Under the pieces are notes generated by a model. The model made no database searches, was not told the origin of the DNA, and saw nothing but the letters and a program-made list of their open reading frames with translations. DNA of 64,000 nucleotides from positions 16,045 through 80,044 of the forward strand of contig CAYFTR010000004.1 of the NCBI GenBank assembly GCA_964346185.1. Reading direction: 5' to 3'. The translations under genes were made by a program, and so were the position numbers. The stretch comes from JAAYJS01 sp964346185. Its GTDB lineage: Bacteria > Bacillota > Clostridia > Eubacteriales > Eubacteriaceae. Positions 40,441-48,790 of this stretch are shown in pieces; the stretch's first letter is position 1; every line of letters starts with the position of its first letter.

Positions 40441-43041
40441 ATGGATATTAATAAATTAACACAAAAATCGGTCGAAGCATTTAAAACGGCCGAAAATATT
40501 GCCGGTGATTATAATCATATGGAAATACAACCGGAACACCTGATGTATGCCTTAGTCATTCAGGAAAACGGTATTGTCGGTCGACTGTATGAGCGACTGG
40601 GCATTGATACGGATACATTTTTACAAGAATTAAAAGCAATTATTGAAAAAATGCCGTCGGTAAGCGGACCGGGGCGAGAACCGGGAAAGGTTTATATCAG
40701 TCGTCATGCGGAATCGGTTTTTAATGAAGCCTACCGATTGGCGGAACAGATGGAGGATGCCTACGTTTCGGTCGAACACATTTTTTTAGGCTTTTATATT
40801 CTGGGTGATGAAGAAAAAATCATCCAACTCTTATTACGCAATCATATAACCAAAGAACATTTATTAGAAGTACTCAAAGAATTAAGAGGAGGGCATAAAG
40901 TTATGACAGATAACCCCGAAAGCACCTACGAAGCATTAAAACAATATGGACATGATTTGGTCCAAGATTATATTGATAATAAGTTGGATCCTGTTATCGG
41001 AAGAGATCAGGAAATAAGAAATGCCGTTCGTATTTTATCCAGAAAAACAAAAAACAACCCGGTATTAATCGGTGAACCGGGTGTCGGTAAAACGGCAATT
41101 GTAGAAGGTTTAGCCGGACGAATCGTAAAAGGAGACGTACCGGAAGGGCTTAAAAACAAACGGATTATCTCGTTGGATTTAGCCGCTTTGGTGGCCGGCG
41201 CCAAATATCGCGGTGAATTTGAAGAGCGATTTAAGGCGGTTCTAAAAGAAGTTAAAGATTCTCAAGGTGAAATCATTCTTTTTATCGATGAGATACACAA
41301 CATTGTCGGTGCCGGAAAAACCGAAGGGGCCATGGATGCCGGTAATATGCTTAAGCCAATGTTGGCAAGAGGCGAATTGTATTGTATCGGGGCTACAACC
41401 TTGGACGAATATCGCCAATACATCGAAAAAGATGCCGCCTTGGAAAGACGATTCCAACCTATTTTAGTGGACGAACCCAACGTCGAAGATACCATTTCCA
41501 TATTAAGAGGACTTAAGGAACGTTACGAAATTTTTCACGGTGTTAAAATTATGGATAACGCCCTGGTATCCGCTGCGGTTTTATCCCATCGGTATATTTC
41601 GGATCGTTTTTTACCGGACAAAGCCATCGATCTGATCGATGAAGCCTGTGCCATGATCCGTACGGAAATAGACTCTATGCCCGAAGAAATGGACGAAGTG
41701 AACCGTAAAATTATTCAATTGGAAATCGAGGAAGCGGCACTTAAAAAAGAAGAAGATAAATTATCTCAGGAACGCCTGGAACGGCTTCAAAAAGAACTGG
41801 CCGACTACAGAGAACGATTTGCCGAAATGAAGGTACAATGGGATACGGAAAAAAATGCCGTTGAAGATTTAAAATCAATAAAAACTCAAATAGACGGTGT
41901 ACGTAATGCTATAGACAAAGCGGAGAGAGAATACGATTTGAACAAAGCGGCAGAATTAAAATACGGTAAGTTGCCGGCATTACAAAAAGAAATGCAGATG
42001 TTGGAAGAAAAAACAGAAGGCAAAAGCAGCGACAATGCCCTTATTCGAGAAAAGGTAACGGAAGACGAAATTGCAGATGTGGTTTCCAACTGGACCGGTA
42101 TCCCCGTCAGCAGATTGGTTTCCGGTGAAAGAGAGAAACTTTTAAATTTAGAAAACATTTTAAAACAACGGGTCATCGGACAGGACGAACCCATACAAAA
42201 AGTAGTGGATGCCATCATTCGTTCCAGAGCGGGGATTAAAGATCCTAACAGCCCTATCGGCTCCTTTCTCTTTTTAGGACCGACCGGAGTCGGTAAAACC
42301 GAGCTTGCAAAAACGGTTGCCGCCACGCTCTTTGATTCCGAAGATAACATGGTTCGTATTGACATGAGCGAATACATGGAAAAACACACCGTCAGTCGAT
42401 TGATTGGTGCTCCTCCGGGATACATTGGCTACGAAGAAGGGGGACAACTGACGGAAGCCGTCAGACGAAAACCCTATTCCGTTATTTTGCTAGATGAAGT
42501 CGAAAAAGCCCACCGCGATGTTTTTAACGTGTTGTTGCAAATTTTAGATGACGGAAGGGTTACGGACGCTCAAGGCAGAACGGTGGATTTCAAAAACACC
42601 ATTATTATTATGACCAGTAACCTCGGTTCCGAATACCTGTTGGAAGGTATCGATGCGGAAGGTAATATTAAACCCGAAGTGGAAGAAACGGTATTAGCGT
42701 CTTTGAACAGCTATTTCCGACCGGAGTTTTTAAATCGTATCGACGAAATTGTTTTATACAAACCCTTAACGAGAGATGTCACCGGAAAGATTATCGACTT
42801 AATGATAGCAGAAGTACAAAAACGTTTGGATGAGCAACAACTTACCTTGCATCTAACCGAAAGAGCTAAAGAGGCGATTATCGAAAAAGGCTACAACCCG
42901 ACCTACGGTGCCAGACCGCTGAAAAGATTTATTCAAAAACATATTGAAACCATGGTGGGTAAAGAAATTATCGCCGGTAATGTTTCTGAGGGACAAACCA
43001 TTACCGTTGATTTCGACAATAATCGTTTTTACCTTCAATAA
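40441..43041 (+). CDS. clpB: Protein disaggregase ClpB
   Basis: 866 residues. N-terminal substrate domain with two Clp-N repeats (1-150), first AAA+ module with Walker A GEPGVGKT (about 211-218), a long coiled-coil middle domain (about 410-530) that distinguishes ClpB from ClpA/ClpC, second AAA+ module with GPTGVGKT (about 613-620), and a C-terminal D2-small domain. With DnaK it dissolves protein aggregates after heat stress. Two ATGs occur in tandem (40438, 40441); the second fits AGGTG spacing and the family start MDINKLTQKS. Confidence 0.96.
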   Translation: MDINKLTQKSVEAFKTAENIAGDYNHMEIQPEHLMYALVIQENGIVGRLYERLGIDTDTFLQELKAIIEKMPSVSGPGREPGKVYISRHAESVFNEAYRLAEQMEDAYVSVEHIFLGFYILGDEEKIIQLLLRNHITKEHLLEVLKELRGGHKVMTDNPESTYEALKQYGHDLVQDYIDNKLDPVIGRDQEIRNAVRILSRKTKNNPVLIGEPGVGKTAIVEGLAGRIVKGDVPEGLKNKRIISLDLAALVAGAKYRGEFEERFKAVLKEVKDSQGEIILFIDEIHNIVGAGKTEGAMDAGNMLKPMLARGELYCIGATTLDEYRQYIEKDAALERRFQPILVDEPNVEDTISILRGLKERYEIFHGVKIMDNALVSAAVLSHRYISDRFLPDKAIDLIDEACAMIRTEIDSMPEEMDEVNRKIIQLEIEEAALKKEEDKLSQERLERLQKELADYRERFAEMKVQWDTEKNAVEDLKSIKTQIDGVRNAIDKAEREYDLNKAAELKYGKLPALQKEMQMLEEKTEGKSSDNALIREKVTEDEIADVVSNWTGIPVSRLVSGEREKLLNLENILKQRVIGQDEPIQKVVDAIIRSRAGIKDPNSPIGSFLFLGPTGVGKTELAKTVAATLFDSEDNMVRIDMSEYMEKHTVSRLIGAPPGYIGYEEGGQLTEAVRRKPYSVILLDEVEKAHRDVFNVLLQILDDGRVTDAQGRTVDFKNTIIIMTSNLGSEYLLEGIDAEGNIKPEVEETVLASLNSYFRPEFLNRIDEIVLYKPLTRDVTGKIIDLMIAEVQKRLDEQQLTLHLTERAKEAIIEKGYNPTYGARPLKRFIQKHIETMVGKEIIAGNVSEGQTITVDFDNNRFYLQ

Positions 43042-43134
43042 TAGGTTTGATAAGAATATTTAACAGATTAACTTGCACTATAATTCATGCTGTGTTAAAA
43101 TTTTGTTAACAATTGTCCATAATGACAAAGTAAT

Positions 43135-43175
43135 GAAGGCTTCAAATAATTAGATGAAGCCTTCTTTGCATTTTT
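43135..43175 (+). terminator. Rho-independent terminator after clpB
   Basis: GAAGGCTTCA (43135-43144) pairs perfectly with TGAAGCCTTC (43155-43164), then TTTGCATTTTTT. The rest of the 362-base gap (43042-43403) holds no ORF; only the promoter element at its right end was recognised. Confidence 0.9.
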
Positions 43176-43362
43176 TGTATAACTAAAAAGAAGATTCTAT
43201 AAGACAAGGGAATGAATGCCCAAAACATCATATATAGCAAATTAAAACCGTTGCACAAATTTATTGAATGATTGTACGATTATAGCATGTTACAAAACGG
43301 TTATATCTTCATAAAGTTTTCATAAATTCTATCATCATTGTTTCGTTTGGTGTTAATAGTCT

Positions 43363-43391
43363 GTAGATTTATTTTGATATGATAAATCTAC
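43363..43391 (+). promoter_or_regulatory. Palindrome covering an extended -10 promoter, envelope gene cluster
   Basis: GTAGATTTAT (43363-43372) and ATAAATCTAC (43382-43391) form a perfect 10-bp inverted repeat with a 9-base centre. The centre contains TGATATGAT (43375-43383), an extended -10. GGAGG for the next gene begins one base after the palindrome. A repressor bound here would cover the promoter; alternatively the RNA start could be structured. Confidence 0.5.
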
Positions 43392-43403
43392 GGAGGTAAC
43401 CCG

Positions 43404-44402
43404 ATGAAAATTGATATTTACACATGCCATTTCGGTAATGGCCATTATAAGGCTGCAAAGTTTATCAACGAACAACTTAGCATTTGCCACGATACCAAAG
43501 TGATTGATTTATACGAAGAAATTTTTCCCCATATGCACAATTGGTTGTACCATTTTTACAGCGATTTGATGCAAAAACAAAACTTATGGTTTCACTTGTT
43601 TTTAAAAGTGGACGATGCCAAAAGCAAAGTCATTCCACAATTGACTTTTGTTAAAAAAAGATTTTTTGACTATTTGGACAGTCGTCCGATTCCGGATGTT
43701 TTTGTTGCAACTTATTCCTTATCCGCTTATTTTTTAGGATTGTATAAAAAGGAAAGAAAGCTGAAAACCCCTCTGGTAACCTGTGTGACGGATTTTATGG
43801 CCCACGAATTTTGGATGAACGATTATACGGATTTATATTTAGTTGCATCACCTTTTACAAAAGTACATTTACTGCAAGGTGAGGTACCCGAGGATCAAAT
43901 TTTGGTGTACGGTTTGGGCGACCAAAGCAAAGGGCACATTCAAAAGACACAGCAAGGTCCGCTAAAAATTTTGGTGACCGGTGGCGGGTTGGGATTACTG
44001 CCTAAAAAAATTCAATTTTATAAAGATTTGCGTGACCGTTACCATGCAGAACTAAGAGTGATATGCGGAAAAAACAAAAAAATAAAAGCGAAGCTGGATC
44101 ACGCCCACTTAAAAAACGTATGCACCTTCGGTTTTGTGAATAATATGGAAGAACAACTGGCCTGGGCAGATGTATTTGTAGGAAAAGCGGGCGGACTTTC
44201 TACCTTTGAAGCCATTCAATGGGAAACGCCGATTTTATATCTGCCACCTTTTTTACCTCAAGAAAAACGCAATGCCCGTTTCATCGATAACAGCAAAATC
44301 GGTTTACCGGTGGATAATGATCTAAGGGCTTTTTCCCAATTTGATGAATTAATTTTCAGTCAGCTTCGGGATAATATGCGTACCATGAAAAAAGCATTGT
44401 AA
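43404..44402 (+). CDS. GT28-family glycosyltransferase, MGDG synthase/UgtP-like
   Basis: 332 residues, GT-B fold. The N-terminal half begins IYTCHFGNGHYKAA, like the acceptor-binding GxGH segment of diacylglycerol glycosyltransferases (MGDG synthase, UgtP). The C-terminal half has VTGGGLGLLP and the nucleotide-sugar signature VGKAGGLSTFEAI. It probably transfers a hexose to diacylglycerol for membrane glycolipid or lipoteichoic acid anchor synthesis, at the inner membrane face. Grouping with a deacetylase and a lipid-related membrane protein fits an envelope role. The exact substrate is not shown. Confidence 0.85.
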   Translation: MKIDIYTCHFGNGHYKAAKFINEQLSICHDTKVIDLYEEIFPHMHNWLYHFYSDLMQKQNLWFHLFLKVDDAKSKVIPQLTFVKKRFFDYLDSRPIPDVFVATYSLSAYFLGLYKKERKLKTPLVTCVTDFMAHEFWMNDYTDLYLVASPFTKVHLLQGEVPEDQILVYGLGDQSKGHIQKTQQGPLKILVTGGGLGLLPKKIQFYKDLRDRYHAELRVICGKNKKIKAKLDHAHLKNVCTFGFVNNMEEQLAWADVFVGKAGGLSTFEAIQWETPILYLPPFLPQEKRNARFIDNSKIGLPVDNDLRAFSQFDELIFSQLRDNMRTMKKAL

Positions 44403-44457
44403 CCGGAAACATTCTTACATCGCATTGCAACCATTGCAACCATTGAGGAAAATCAAT

Positions 44458-45150
44458 ATGCTTAATATGATGATTTATATGGCACAATTTACATCAATAC
44501 TTGCAGTTGTGTATTACCTCATACCCAACATTGTATTGAGAAGAAAACGGAATGTTCCCAATGCGCAGGGTGTGATACTAACCTTTGACGACGGACCGGA
44601 TCCCGCCGCTACCGAAGAGGTTTTGGATATTCTGGCCAAAAACGGTATCAATGCCTGCTTTTTCGTGTTAGGTCATAAGGCTAAATTTTCCAAGGAACTG
44701 GTGACACGTATAGTTCGGGAAGGGCACGGCATCGGTCTTCACGGGTATACGCACCGTCATCCGTTGTCCTTGACACCTGCCAGGCAATGGCAGGAGTTGG
44801 AAGAGGCCTATAATACCCTTTCGGATTTGGGGTTAAGCCCCTGTTACTATCGGGCACCCCACGGTTTTTACACTTTGTCCATTTGGTTGTTTTGTATCAG
44901 CAAGGGCTTACAGATCGTGCATTGGACGTCCTTGACGGAGGATTGGAAAGACGGAAACACAAAAGATTTAACCGAACGTTTGCTTAACTTATCCGCACCG
45001 GGTCGTGTATTGGTCTTACACGACGGTAGTGAAGGTAAAGCGGATCCCGCCGCTCTTTATAAGATGCCCGTAGCATTAAACACCTATTTAAAAGAATGGC
45101 GAGAAAAGGGCGGTTTGATCAGTCCATGGAGTGATTATGAAAGTTTTTAA
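44458..45150 (+). CDS. Polysaccharide deacetylase (NodB homology, CE4) with N-terminal membrane anchor
   Basis: 230 residues. One membrane segment near residues 8-24, then a NodB domain with TFDDGPDP (catalytic and metal aspartates), HGYTHRHP (metal histidines), YRAPHG and a C-terminal LVLHDGS block. It should remove N-acetyl groups from a cell-wall or surface polysaccharide outside the membrane. The ATG at 44458 follows GAGGA; a TTG 33 bases earlier lies in the repeated CATTGCAAC tract (44424-44441) and was rejected. It overlaps the next gene by 14 bases. Confidence 0.88.
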   Translation: MLNMMIYMAQFTSILAVVYYLIPNIVLRRKRNVPNAQGVILTFDDGPDPAATEEVLDILAKNGINACFFVLGHKAKFSKELVTRIVREGHGIGLHGYTHRHPLSLTPARQWQELEEAYNTLSDLGLSPCYYRAPHGFYTLSIWLFCISKGLQIVHWTSLTEDWKDGNTKDLTERLLNLSAPGRVLVLHDGSEGKADPAALYKMPVALNTYLKEWREKGGLISPWSDYESF

Positions 45151-46213
45151 AAACATCATTAAGCCGGTCATGCTCTTTCTTTTAAGCATTTTGACCCTTA
45201 TTGTTTTTTACAGAAGCTCACCGAATATTAATCTACAATCGGTTTTAACAGGCTTTAATTGGCTCTACTTAGTATTCGCAGTGGTTTCTTTTATTTTTTA
45301 TCTGGTATTTGAAACTTTAGCTTTTCGGTATTTGTTAAAAAGTCAAGGATATCGCGTACCCTTCGGTCGTATTTTTGGATACACCTTACACGATTTCTTT
45401 TTTTCTTCAATAACACCGGGAGGAAGCGGCGGTCAGCCTGGACAATTTTATGCTATGCAACGCGACAAAATCCCTCACGCCCATTGTTTAACAACCTTGT
45501 TTACCTTTAATGCTGTTTACCATACCGCCATGCTTCTTATTGCATTATGGGCAATGGTCGTGGGTGCAACACTTAAGGTTGCTGAAATCCCCACTATGAA
45601 GTGGTTGATCGCCTACGGTATCGGAGCACAAGTTCTATTTGTTGTTGTATTATCGGCTTTGTTATTATCAAAAAATTTGCTGCCTAAAGCCTTGTGCTTT
45701 ATCTTTGGCGGGGTTCGGCATATCCCCTTTATTAAACGCTTGGGCAGTTATGAAGAAAAACTACACCGTCAATGTAATGAATACCGGGCGAGCGGTGCTT
45801 TGATTAAAAAGAATCCCGTTATTTTTATAAAAGCTTTTGGTTACATACTGCCGATGCTGTTTTTCCTTTATGCTATACCCTATTGTCTGTATCGAGGTTT
45901 AGGTTATAACACATTGGGATTGTGGCAAATGGTTGCATTACAATCGGTAGCGGTTATTGCTTTGGAAAGTATTCCGTTGCCCGGAAGTGTCGGTTTGGGC
46001 GAAGTGTCGTTAACAGCGGTGTATGGATTAATCCTTCCGTTGCCTCAAGCCTTTGCTTTGATGTTTTTAACAAGGGCACTTCACTTATATTTCGGCTTGT
46101 TGATCAGCGGAATCGGTGTTATGGTCATGGGTGCAAAACCTGTAATGGAAAAAATGGAACCGTCTAAAAACTCGAAAGACAAAAAACTGATTATAGGCAT
46201 CGAGTGTGCTTAA
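45137..46213 (+). CDS. Lysylphosphatidylglycerol synthase-type membrane protein (flippase-like domain)
   Basis: 358 residues with about eight membrane segments and no soluble aminoacyl-transferase domain. It resembles the UPF0104/AglD/MprF-N family: SSITPGGSGGQPGQFYAM and a late LPGSVGLGEVSLTAVYG motif. In full MprF this part flips aminoacylated lipids; stand-alone members are thought to translocate lipid-linked products. Co-transcription with a glycolipid synthase suggests lipid handling. The ATG at 45137 lies inside the deacetylase end. The function stays uncertain. Confidence 0.82.
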   Translation: MKVFKNIIKPVMLFLLSILTLIVFYRSSPNINLQSVLTGFNWLYLVFAVVSFIFYLVFETLAFRYLLKSQGYRVPFGRIFGYTLHDFFFSSITPGGSGGQPGQFYAMQRDKIPHAHCLTTLFTFNAVYHTAMLLIALWAMVVGATLKVAEIPTMKWLIAYGIGAQVLFVVVLSALLLSKNLLPKALCFIFGGVRHIPFIKRLGSYEEKLHRQCNEYRASGALIKKNPVIFIKAFGYILPMLFFLYAIPYCLYRGLGYNTLGLWQMVALQSVAVIALESIPLPGSVGLGEVSLTAVYGLILPLPQAFALMFLTRALHLYFGLLISGIGVMVMGAKPVMEKMEPSKNSKDKKLIIGIECA

Positions 46214-46241
46214 AGACAAGCTCGGACATTACCTGAAACAC

Positions 46242-46270
46242 TTGAATTTCGATAGATGTAATGGTATACT
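46242..46270 (+). promoter_or_regulatory. Promoter of the cobalamin-riboswitch operon
   Basis: TTGAAT (46242-46247), 17-base spacer, TATACT (46265-46270) with TG one base before the -10 (extended -10). Confidence 0.8.
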
Positions 46271-46289
46271 ATGAGCATCAAAATATAAA

Positions 46290-46449
46290 ATTATTAGGTG
46301 CCCTCTGAAGAGGGATAATAGGAAAGCTGTTTGAAATGCAGCGCGGACCCACCACTGTAAGCGGATACAAGTTTCCAAAAGCCACCGGGTTATCCGGGAA
46401 GGCGGAGATGAGGTTTTAAGCCGTAAGCCAGGAGACCTGCCTAATAATT
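46290..46449 (+). ncRNA. Cobalamin riboswitch
   Basis: Closing stem TTATTAGG (46291-46298) with CCTAATAA (46440-46447), GGTGCC near the 5' end, the internal ACCACTG element, and the highly conserved B12 box AAGCCAGGAGACCTGCC at 46425-46441. A terminator hairpin follows, so adenosyl- or other cobalamin binding should stop transcription before trmO and the ABC genes. It occupies most of the 404-base gap 46214-46617. Confidence 0.95.
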
Positions 46450-46493
46450 AACGTCGCGACAAGGGGACATAGCGATTAAAGACTCAAAATGGG

Positions 46494-46527
46494 GAGCTTC
46501 TTATAATCGATAAGAAGCTCTTTTTTA
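46494..46527 (+). terminator. Riboswitch-controlled terminator
   Basis: GAGCTTCTTAT (46494-46504) pairs perfectly with ATAAGAAGCTC (46510-46520), then TTTTTTATT. It is the expression platform of the cobalamin riboswitch. Confidence 0.92.
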
Positions 46528-46617
46528 TTGCTTTAGTTTGTAAGAAGAAGTACTCTTGCCATTGTCGGTATAAATTAATGTAACCCGTTGTTACACAACG
46601 GTATTAAAGGAGGAATT

Positions 46618-47052
46618 ATGGAGTTAAAAGCAATCGGTATTGTACATTCGCCCTATGCGAAAAGAGGTGATGCTCCTTCGCAGGGAAGATTGGAAAATTT
46701 AGAATCGAAAGTGGAGATATTTGAAGAATTTGCTCCTGCACTAAAGGATATTGAGGATTTCAGCCATTTGTTTATTTTGTACTGGGCGGATAAAGCGGAC
46801 AGAGAAAAACTGCAAACCAATACCCCCCATGATATCGATCAAACGGTATTGCACGGCACATTTTCAACCAGATCGCCCAATCGTCCGAACCCGATTAACC
46901 TCGGTATTGTCGATTTGGTAAAAAGAGAAGATAATGTGTTAATTGTAAAGGGGTTGGATGCTTTAGATCAAAGCAGTGTGATTGATATTAAACCTTATAA
47001 CTCTAAACTGGACGCAATTACCGATGCCAAATCCGGTCGATTAAAAAAATAA
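46618..47052 (+). CDS. tRNA N6-methyltransferase TrmO-like protein (TsaA/YaeB family)
   Basis: 144 residues, small beta-barrel of the TsaA-like family: IGIVHSPYAKRGDAPSQG, SHLFILYWADKA, and FSTRSPNRPNPINLGIVDL. E. coli TrmO methylates t6A37 of tRNA-Thr, but this member lacks the longer C-terminal domain of the enterobacterial protein, and short forms are often found in metal- or cofactor-uptake operons. Here it is the first gene after a cobalamin riboswitch. AAGGAGG precedes the ATG. Function in this setting is not established. Confidence 0.8.
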   Translation: MELKAIGIVHSPYAKRGDAPSQGRLENLESKVEIFEEFAPALKDIEDFSHLFILYWADKADREKLQTNTPHDIDQTVLHGTFSTRSPNRPNPINLGIVDLVKREDNVLIVKGLDALDQSSVIDIKPYNSKLDAITDAKSGRLKK

Positions 47053-47137
47053 TAAATAGAGATAAATCCTGAATGTTGGAGCAGCAACAATTAAGAATAT
47101 TAAAAGAGCAAATGTAAAAATTACAGAGGGGGATTAA

Positions 47138-48711
47138 ATGAAAAAATATAAGAAATTAATAGTCTGTTGGATATTAATTTTAGTGATGGCGTTGTCGGTC
47201 GGTTGTTCCAAGGAAAACAACCAAAATGCCGGTGAGGGGCAGGTAAGTAAAGCGGAAAATACGGAGCCGGTTGTTGTCAGGCTGGCCGGTGGCGACTATG
47301 GCTTGTCTCAACCCTACACCACTTATTCCAGAGGACCCGGCACCTATAAAGTAAAACTGGTGTTTGACACTTTGGTCGCCAAGGACGACAAGGGTTATAT
47401 ACCGTGGTTGGCGGAAAAATGGGAAGCAAAAGAGGAAGGAAAACAATACGTCTTTACATTAAGAGATGACGTAAAATGGGCGGACGGCACACCTTTTACA
47501 GCGGAAGACGTGGTTTTTACTTTTAAATACGCCCAACAGCACCCGCCGGTCGGCTCCGATCGTATGTTCTCTAAGAAAGGACTGCTGGAAGATGTGGTGA
47601 AAACATCGGAGGACGAAGTAACTTTTAATCTCAGCGAACCCAATCCGAACTTTATTGAAGGTGTTTTTCTATAAATATCATACCCAAGCATATTTGGGAA
47701 AGTGTTGAACGCCCCGACGAATTTACCGAAGAACAATCTTTAGTAGCAACAGGACCCTATAAATTAACGGACTATAATAAGGAACATGGAACTTATCGTT
47801 TCGAAGCAAGAGATGACTTTTGGGGACCGAAACCCGCCGTCGATGTGATTGAATTTGTGCCGGTCAGCGACGCTGTAATGGCACTGGAAAACGGAGACAT
47901 CGACATTGCGAGCATTCCTGTGGACGCCCTTTCCCGCTTCGAAGACAAAGAAGAATTTACCATGATGGACAACCCCGGTTTATTCGGAACCAGGTTGCGA
48001 TTTAATATGGAAAACGTAGAGGATTTTAAGTCTAAGGAATTCAGACAGGCCTTTGCTTATGCCATCGACCGTCAGGAAATTGTGGATAAGATAGCCAGGG
48101 GTGCAGGAGAATCGGGCAGTTTGGGTATCTTACCGCCTGCACATATTATGTATAATGACAAATTACCCAAATACGATAAAAATATCGATAAAGCAAAACA
48201 ACTTATCAAAAATTCCGGCATTACTCCCACTACGTACGAACTTTTAGTCGGCGAAAGTCAGGAAGTACGTTTGGGTGAACTCATTAAAGAGCAATTGGAA
48301 GCGGTCGGTATTCAAGTAAATGTGGTTACAGCGGATCAAAAAACGAGAGATGCTCGTATGGCCGAAGGTAATTACCAATTGGTTGTAACCGGTCACGGCG
48401 GCTGGGGTCGCGACGCCGATTATTTGCGAACACGTTTTGTAGGAAAAGCGGACGGTTGGTCATCGGGAACACCGGGTTATGTAAACGAAGCTTTTTCCAA
48501 ACTGGCGGAAGAACAACGTGTTGAATTGGACGAAACAAAACGTAAAGAAAAAATAATGAAATTACAGGAAATCCTTGCGGAGGATGTACCGGAAATTCCC
48601 CTCTATATGAGAAAAGCTAAAACTGTTTATCGAAACACCACCTACGACGGATGGAAATACGAATTTGATCATCATGAAAGTACTCATAACAAGCTTTCTT
48701 ATTTGGAATAA
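47138..48711 (+). pseudogene. Substrate-binding lipoprotein of an oligopeptide/nickel-type ABC importer, frameshifted
   Basis: Family 5 solute-binding protein in two frames. The first part (47138-47674) has a lipoprotein signal with Cys23 (LSVGC) and the VRLAGGDYG...WAEKWEAKEEGKQYVF core, then stops after GVFL. The rest continues in the -1 frame (joining near TCTATAAATATC, 47669) as NIIPKHIWESVERPDEF and runs to 48711. The break lies at a run of five T, so a one-base loss or an assembly error is likely; no strong downstream stem-loop is seen. Together about 520 residues, normal length. Ligand may be cobalt, nickel, a corrinoid or peptide; the riboswitch favours a B12-related one. Confidence 0.85.
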
Positions 48712-48715
48712 ACAA

Positions 48716-48757
48716 AATGGAGATATGCCCAAGGGCACATCTCCATTAATTTTATAA
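48716..48757 (+). terminator. Intercistronic hairpin between binding-protein and ATPase genes
   Basis: AATGGAGATaTGCCC (48716-48730) pairs with GGGCAcATCTCCATT (48733-48747), one A-C mismatch, then AATTTTAT. It may reduce transcription of the membrane and ATPase genes relative to the binding protein. Confidence 0.7.
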
Positions 48758-48790
48758 TGATGAATAATGACAAACAGAAAGCAGGAAACC

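Noticed and set aside
44424..44441. Tandem CATTGCAAC repeat before the deacetylase as a regulatory repeat
   Set aside because: Two copies of nine bases only; most likely a small replication slippage product.
46588..46617. Earlier start for the trmO-like gene
   Set aside because: The upstream in-frame ATG has no ribosome binding site, while AAGGAGG sits just before ATG 46618.
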